Assembly: GCA_036397635.1 (NCBI GenBank)
Contig: DASWIP010000071.1
Coordinates: 1 to 9,284 of the forward strand
DNA from: DASWIP01 sp036397635
GTDB taxonomy: Bacteria > Actinomycetota > AC-67
Length of the DNA stretch: 9,284 nt
Direction of reading: 5' to 3'
Made by a program: the position numbers and the translations under genes. Of the stretch, positions 5,982-9,284 are shown one piece after another. Below the pieces are notes generated by a model, which searched no databases, was not told the DNA's origin, and saw nothing but the letters and a program-made list of their open reading frames with translations. How positions within the stretch are numbered: position 1 is the stretch's first letter; every line of letters begins with the position of its first letter.

Positions 5982-6042
5982 CTCTAAGCGCGTCTCTGGG
6001 CGCGACGGGCTCTGGGCGCGACGGGCCCTAGGCGCGACCGGG
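5982..6042. repeat. 16-bp tandem repeat between convergent genes
   Basis: CTCTGGGCGCGACGGG occurs exactly twice in tandem (5994-6009, 6010-6025). A third degenerate copy (13 of 16 matching, from 6026) follows and a shortened copy (CTCTAAGCGCG, from 5982) precedes. The third copy encodes the last residues and TAG stop of the minus-strand membrane protein. It fills the gap between two converging genes. Confidence 0.8.
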
Positions 6043-6465
6043 CGGGAACCGGCGCGCGCGCGCCGCTGCCGCTCCGAGCACCAGCCACGTCACCGCGGCC
6101 AGCATCGCGATCTGCCACGGGTGCCAGCCGCCCGCCCCGAACAAGATCGGCGTCATGACCGGGCCGGCCATGAAGGCCAGCCCGGCGCCGGCCGGCAGCG
6201 GCTCGGGCTTGAGCGCCCACCACAGCGGCAGCAGGACGAACAGCGCGGTCCACAGCACCGGCAACGCGGGGTCGGCGATCAAGCGCAGTAGGCCGGCTCC
6301 CTCGGTGGCGAGGCGCTCGTTGCGGGTCGCGATCAGGGCCGAGGTCGACCAGCCGGACGCGATCAGGCTCGGGACGAGCAGCGTGAGCGCGCGGCGCTTC
6401 GCCATCACGCGTCGTCGTTTGCCCTCCACGCCGGCGAGCATCCGCTCGCCGTAAGTCACCGTCAC
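6028..6465 (-). CDS. Small integral membrane protein of unknown function, about four helices
   Basis: I do not recognise this 145-residue protein. From GTG 6465 it has a short basic N-terminus (GKRRRVMAKRR) and then four probable membrane helices: about 26-46, 67-85 (ALPVLWTALFVLLPLWWAL), 93-114 (GAGLAFMAGPVMTPILFGAGGW) and 118-135. It ends in an Arg/Pro-rich tail. The positive N-terminus suggests it faces the cytoplasm. GTG is chosen because TACGAT lies exactly 6 nt upstream, giving a leaderless start; the internal Met at residue 9 is possible, and the frame also stays open upstream to 6687 inside the secreted-protein gene. Codon third positions are GC-rich as in its neighbours. It lies downstream of the secreted-protein gene on the same strand, but with its own promoter. 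Confidence 0.65.
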   Translation of the reverse strand: MTVTYGERMLAGVEGKRRRVMAKRRALTLLVPSLIASGWSTSALIATRNERLATEGAGLLRLIADPALPVLWTALFVLLPLWWALKPEPLPAGAGLAFMAGPVMTPILFGAGGWHPWQIAMLAAVTWLVLGAAAARARRFPPGRA

Positions 6466-6471
6466 GCCCGA

Positions 6472-6477
6472 ATCGTA
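6472..6477 (-). promoter_or_regulatory. -10 box (TACGAT) of the small membrane protein gene, leaderless start
   Basis: On the minus strand TACGAT is followed by 6 nt and then GTG 6465, so the predicted +1 is the G of the start codon. A weak GTGACT lies 15 nt upstream, too short and too divergent to call a -35 box. Confidence 0.5.
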
Positions 6478-6500
6478 ACGATGTCCGAGCCCAGTCACGG

Positions 6501-6522
6501 GAGGCGGGGAGGTTCCCGCCTC
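6501..6522 (-). terminator. Hairpin downstream of the secreted-protein gene
   Basis: An 8-bp perfect stem (GAGGCGGG with CCCGCCTC on the plus strand) closes a 6-nt loop, about 32 nt beyond the minus-strand stop at 6555. There is no T-run. It separates the secreted-protein transcript from the next gene's -10 box and is a plausible GC-type terminator. Confidence 0.5.
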
Positions 6523-6554
6523 GGGGATCGGGAGGGGTCCTCGCCTCGAACGGA

Positions 6555-8099
6555 TCAGAGGGCTGCGGCCAGCAGCCAGTGCCAGGTCACCGTGGCGGTG
6601 TTGCCGCCGTGGTCGGTGACCGAGGCGGTGGCCAGGTAGCGACCAGGCGGCTTGCCCTGCAGCGGATAGCCGGAGGCCTGGAACCACCCACCGTCGAGAT
6701 TGAACGTCCCACCGCCTCGTTTGCCGACAGGGTCGTAGAAGTTCGGCGCCGAGAAGGGGTCGTAGCTGTACACGAGACCGGCCTGCACGCCGGCGACCTC
6801 GTTCTCGCCCAGGTAGTACACGCGCACGGTCAACGTCCCGGGTACGAGGTCGCGGTTCCCGTCGGCATCAGTGACTCGGAATCCCACTGCGGGATACGAG
6901 CTCGGCGAGGTGGCCGCTGAGCCGAACACGATGCCGAGGCTGGTGCCGCTGCCCAGGTTCCCCGGGGTCACACCCGAGAACCGCGGCTTCTGGCCGCCCT
7001 TGTCGGTAACCGTGAGCTTGTATCCGGTCGAGTTGGTGGTCGAGTTCCCCGCGTAGTCGGCGATGCTCCACTGGAAGTAATAGTCGCCCAGCGACAGCGG
7101 CGCCGACGGGTACCACACGATCGTGTAGGTGTTGAGGACCGGGTTGATCGTCTGGCACGACACGGTCAGGTTCGGGTCGCGGCACATCCGCCCGGTCAGC
7201 GAGAACGGGTTCAGACCGGATCGCGCGCCGTTGGACCAGTGATCGCACACGCCGTGCAGGACGATCGGCATCGGGTTTGTCGTCCCGGGCGGGCTCGCGG
7301 GCGAGAACGCACCCGCGGTGACGCCGGGTCCGCACCCGGTCACCGCCGCGGAGGCCGGACCGAGGATCGGCGGCTTGTTGTCGATCACGTACGGCTGGCG
7401 GTCCACCTGCGTGGTTTGGACCGAGCCCTCGAAACCGCGCACGCTCGCCCAGAACAGGGCTTCGTCGGCGTCGCGCGCGAACCACTCCGTGTGCGTCCAG
7501 CGGTTCCAGCCGCCGGCGGATGGACCGCCCTGCTCGACGCCGTCGAAGCTCATCGTCACCGTGGTGTCGTTGCGATGGCCGAGCGTCAGCCGCATCGACG
7601 TCCCGATCGCCGGTGCCTTCGAACGGACGATCCATGTCACCCATCGGCCGGTCGTGTCCGTCGAGATCTCCGCCGGGGATATGCGCAGGTTGGTCATGTA
7701 GCGCATCGGAAGACCGCTCTCGGGCGTGAAGTTCGCGTCCCCGGCAACGTTCGAATAGGTCGTATACGGCTGGTTCACCGCCGCATACAGCGGTGTGGCG
7801 GTGGTGTCGCGCGCGTGAACGTCGTAGGTGTTGTGCCCCGCCCCGGAGGACCCGCCCGCGCAGATGCGGTAGAAGCCGGTGACGTTGGTCTGTGCGTTCT
7901 CGGGCGTCGTCCCGGGGTCGTTGGTGAGGGAGAGCTGCACGGTCATCCCCTGCAGGGGCTGACCCTTCGCGTTCTTGACGGTTCCGGTGATCGCGGACGT
8001 CGCGCTTCCGCCCGAGCAGCTCGTATCAACCTTCGCCGAGACCAGGCTCGGAGCGACGACGATGAGAACGATCGCGGTGGCCGTTATCGCACGTTTCAT
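6555..8099 (-). CDS. Secreted multi-domain beta-sandwich protein of unknown function
   Basis: Function is not recognised. The 514-residue product starts with a Sec signal peptide (MKRAITATAIVLIVVAPSLVSA) with probable cleavage after A22. Residues about 35-100 (ITGTVKNAKGQPLQGMTVQLSL, then GFYRICAGG) resemble a carboxypeptidase-regulatory/transthyretin-like beta-sandwich. The middle (about 135-245) is rich in aromatic residues. The rest looks like Ig/cadherin-like modules, with DYAGNSTT (348-355), a DADGNRD turn (411-417) and a terminal ATASVTDHGGNTATVTW module (490-506). Six cysteines (C28, C80, C256, C285, C306, C315) remain in the mature protein and could form three disulfides. There is no lipobox, LPXTG motif or C-terminal helix, so it is probably released or wall-associated. 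ATG 8099 has GGAGGA 5 nt upstream. It could be an adhesin or a matrix-binding protein; no enzyme motif is seen. Confidence 0.8.
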   Translation of the reverse strand: MKRAITATAIVLIVVAPSLVSAKVDTSCSGGSATSAITGTVKNAKGQPLQGMTVQLSLTNDPGTTPENAQTNVTGFYRICAGGSSGAGHNTYDVHARDTTATPLYAAVNQPYTTYSNVAGDANFTPESGLPMRYMTNLRISPAEISTDTTGRWVTWIVRSKAPAIGTSMRLTLGHRNDTTVTMSFDGVEQGGPSAGGWNRWTHTEWFARDADEALFWASVRGFEGSVQTTQVDRQPYVIDNKPPILGPASAAVTGCGPGVTAGAFSPASPPGTTNPMPIVLHGVCDHWSNGARSGLNPFSLTGRMCRDPNLTVSCQTINPVLNTYTIVWYPSAPLSLGDYYFQWSIADYAGNSTTNSTGYKLTVTDKGGQKPRFSGVTPGNLGSGTSLGIVFGSAATSPSSYPAVGFRVTDADGNRDLVPGTLTVRVYYLGENEVAGVQAGLVYSYDPFSAPNFYDPVGKRGGGTFNLDGGWFQASGYPLQGKPPGRYLATASVTDHGGNTATVTWHWLLAAAL

Positions 8100-8104
8100 C
8101 TCGT

Positions 8105-8110
8105 TCCTCC
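8105..8110 (-). promoter_or_regulatory. Ribosome binding site of the secreted-protein gene
   Basis: GGAGGA on the minus strand lies 5 nt before ATG 8099, a strong leadered start that fits the signal peptide position. I find no convincing -10/-35 pair in the 146 bp upstream. Confidence 0.75.
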
Positions 8111-8204
8111 GGAGTGGACGTCTCGACCGTGTTGGGGTCTTCGTTCCATCCGGCCGCGGAACCTGTCTCGGTCCGCTATCTGCTGGAAAATGCCGCTTCG
8201 CCCG

Positions 8205-8223
8205 CCTCGCCGCTTTCGCGAGG
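8205..8223 (-). terminator. Weak hairpin after the ornithine cyclodeaminase-family gene
   Basis: A 6-bp stem CCTCGC/GCGAGG with a 7-nt loop lies about 23 nt beyond the minus-strand stop at 8246. A TTTT run occurs only about 14 nt further on, so this is a tentative terminator at best. Confidence 0.25.
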
Positions 8224-8245
8224 GATGCACCACGGCGGAACGGGT

Positions 8246-9229
8246 CTAGTCCAGGTCGATCTCGCGGCCGATGCCGCGCGCGCGCGCAGCCGCGAGGACC
8301 AGCGACGCCGCTGCGGCGTCTTGCACGGCGTTGCCGACCGACTTGTACAGCGTGAGCTGCTCGTCGGCGGTCCGGCCCTCCTTCACGCCGGCGACGAGCT
8401 CACCGATCTCGGCGTGGATGTGCGATGCGTCGATAAGGCCGTCGCGGATCGGCCAGGCGATATCGTTCGCTCCGGCGGGCGGCGGCAGCACGATCGTTTC
8501 GCGTGATTCCACAACCAGCAGCGCGTCGCGGACCGTCTCGGCGTCCACCTCGCGACCCGATACGTTGTAGCCGACCGAGGTGACGTGCGTCCCCGGTGCG
8601 AGCAGCGCGCGGCGAACGACCGGCTCGGTGGCATGCGTGGACGCGCTGACGATCCCGGCGCCGTCGCAGGCCTCTTCGATCGTGGCGACGGCGCGGGCCG
8701 GGAGTTCCGAAGCGACGGCGGCGACGAGCTGCGCGGCCTTGGTTGGATCGCGGCCCCAGACCCGGACCTCGGAGAGCCGGCGCACGCGCGGCATCATCAG
8801 CAGATGCGCGCGCGCCTGGACGCCGGTGCCCAGCACGGCCAGCACGCCGGCGTCGGCGCGGGCGAGCAACCGTGCCGATAGGGCGGAACCTGCCGCGGTC
8901 CGCAGTGCGGTGATCGCGGCGCCGTCCATGAGCGCCGATGGTCTGCCGTTGGCCGGGTCGAACGCGACGATCACGGCTTGGTGGGTCTCGTACGGCCCGC
9001 CGGCGTTGCCGGGGAACACGTTGACCAGCTTGGTGGTCAACGCGTCGAGTCCCGCGACCCAGGCGGGCATCGCGGCGGTGATCGCGCCTCGCTCGGCGAT
9101 GGTTGCGGCGACGCGCGCGGGCGCCGAAGCGCGCCCGGCGCTCAGATCGGCCATCGCCTGTCCGACCGCGTCGATCAGTTCGTCCGGGTCGAGCAGCTCT
9201 TCGACCTCGCCGCGCGTGAGCAGCAGCAT
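8246..9229 (-). CDS. Ornithine cyclodeaminase / mu-crystallin family NAD(P)-dependent protein
   Basis: The family includes ornithine cyclodeaminase, an archaeal alanine dehydrogenase, ketimine reductases and mu-crystallin. It has 327 residues, the usual length. Seen: K67 in TKLVNVFP, R110 in TALRTAAGSALSA, the Rossmann dinucleotide loop VLGTGVQARAHL (GxGxQ, 132-143) and the C-terminal family block TLYKSVGNAVQDAAAA (293-308). Odd: where Pseudomonas putida ornithine cyclodeaminase has its catalytic Asp228 (VGGD...PGK), this protein reads VGYNVSGRE, with N222. True ornithine cyclodeamination is therefore doubtful, and an imine or amino-acid oxidoreductase role is more likely. The start ATG overlaps an upstream TGA (TGATG), suggesting an operon extending off the right edge. 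Substrate cannot be told from context. Confidence 0.88.
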   Translation of the reverse strand: MLLLTRGEVEELLDPDELIDAVGQAMADLSAGRASAPARVAATIAERGAITAAMPAWVAGLDALTTKLVNVFPGNAGGPYETHQAVIVAFDPANGRPSALMDGAAITALRTAAGSALSARLLARADAGVLAVLGTGVQARAHLLMMPRVRRLSEVRVWGRDPTKAAQLVAAVASELPARAVATIEEACDGAGIVSASTHATEPVVRRALLAPGTHVTSVGYNVSGREVDAETVRDALLVVESRETIVLPPPAGANDIAWPIRDGLIDASHIHAEIGELVAGVKEGRTADEQLTLYKSVGNAVQDAAAASLVLAAARARGIGREIDLD

Positions 9230-9282
9230 CAGGCCCTCGCCGCCCGGCTCTCGTGTGCGACGGGGCGGGATGTCGCGTGTGT
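9229..9282 (-). CDS. Probable C-terminal end of an upstream gene, cut by the window edge
   Basis: On the minus strand an open frame of 17 codons enters from the right edge and ends with TGA at 9231-9229, sharing one base with the ATG of the next gene. The visible residues end in SRAARA and show no recognisable motif. The TGATG junction is the main reason to suspect a real gene; so short a frame could be open by chance. Confidence 0.3.
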   Translation of the reverse strand, partial: THATSRPVAHESRAARA

Positions 9283-9284
9283 CC

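Noticed and set aside
6499..6540. G-rich stretch, possible G-quadruplex
   Set aside because: The G-runs are uneven with long loops, and the perfect 8-bp hairpin in the same place explains the sequence better.
8143..8162. GTTCC/GGAAC inverted repeat upstream of the secreted-protein gene, also considered as an ECF sigma -35 (GGAAC)
   Set aside because: Only 5-bp arms with a 10-nt loop, and no matching ECF -10 element at the right distance.
7239..8249. A 336-codon plus-strand open frame antisense to the secreted protein
   Set aside because: No recognisable motif, and an Arg-rich composition typical of shadow frames in high-GC DNA. The minus frame has a signal peptide and a ribosome binding site.
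1..9284. Search by eye for tRNA, rRNA, riboswitches, CRISPR, insertion sequences and defence or toxin-antitoxin genes
   Set aside because: Nothing with adequate structure or motif support was found; the only short repeats are the 16-bp tandem units and the small palindromes described.

Overview
This is a high-GC window (roughly two-thirds G+C by eye) that looks like a chromosomal segment of an actinobacterium (Actinomycetota). The grounds are strong GC bias at codon third positions, the gene run nadD - LytR/CpsA/Psr-type protein - rsfS that is common in that phylum, an actinobacterial-type cystathionine beta-synthase, and repeated signs of leaderless transcription. A genus cannot be named from the sequence, and a deep-branching or uncultured lineage would fit. 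I see no tRNA, rRNA, CRISPR array, transposase, integrase or phage gene.

Layout, left to right. At 1-963 (minus, cut by the window edge) lies a PLP-dependent cystathionine beta-synthase/cysteine synthase with an unexplained 100-residue N-terminal extension. Diverging from it at 1041-1697 (plus) is a PlsC-type lysophosphatidate acyltransferase. Tail-to-tail with that, 4 bp apart, is a putrescine aminotransferase-like class III aminotransferase at 1702-3039 (minus). A 148-bp divergent control region with a palindrome and phased repeats separates it from a cupredoxin lipoprotein at 3188-3658 (plus). A hairpin then leads into the tight operon nadD (3724-4344), LCP-like protein (4341-5570) and rsfS (to 5965). 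A convergent gap with a 16-bp tandem repeat follows. The remaining genes are on the minus strand: a small four-helix membrane protein (6028-6465), a 514-residue secreted protein of unknown function (6555-8099), and an ornithine cyclodeaminase/mu-crystallin family protein (8246-9229), which starts inside the stop codon of a probable further gene cut by the right edge.

The genes are mostly ordinary housekeeping: sulfur amino acid metabolism, phospholipid synthesis, polyamine catabolism, NAD synthesis, wall-associated functions and ribosome silencing. I found no defence system or obviously new multi-gene system. The points most worth a second look are the CBS N-terminal extension, the LCP-like protein lacking canonical active-site arginines, the five gene starts lying just downstream of a TANNNT -10 hexamer (leaderless mRNAs), a possible CTG start for rsfS, the ornithine cyclodeaminase homologue with its catalytic Asp replaced by Asn, and the uncharacterised secreted and membrane proteins at 6028-8099.
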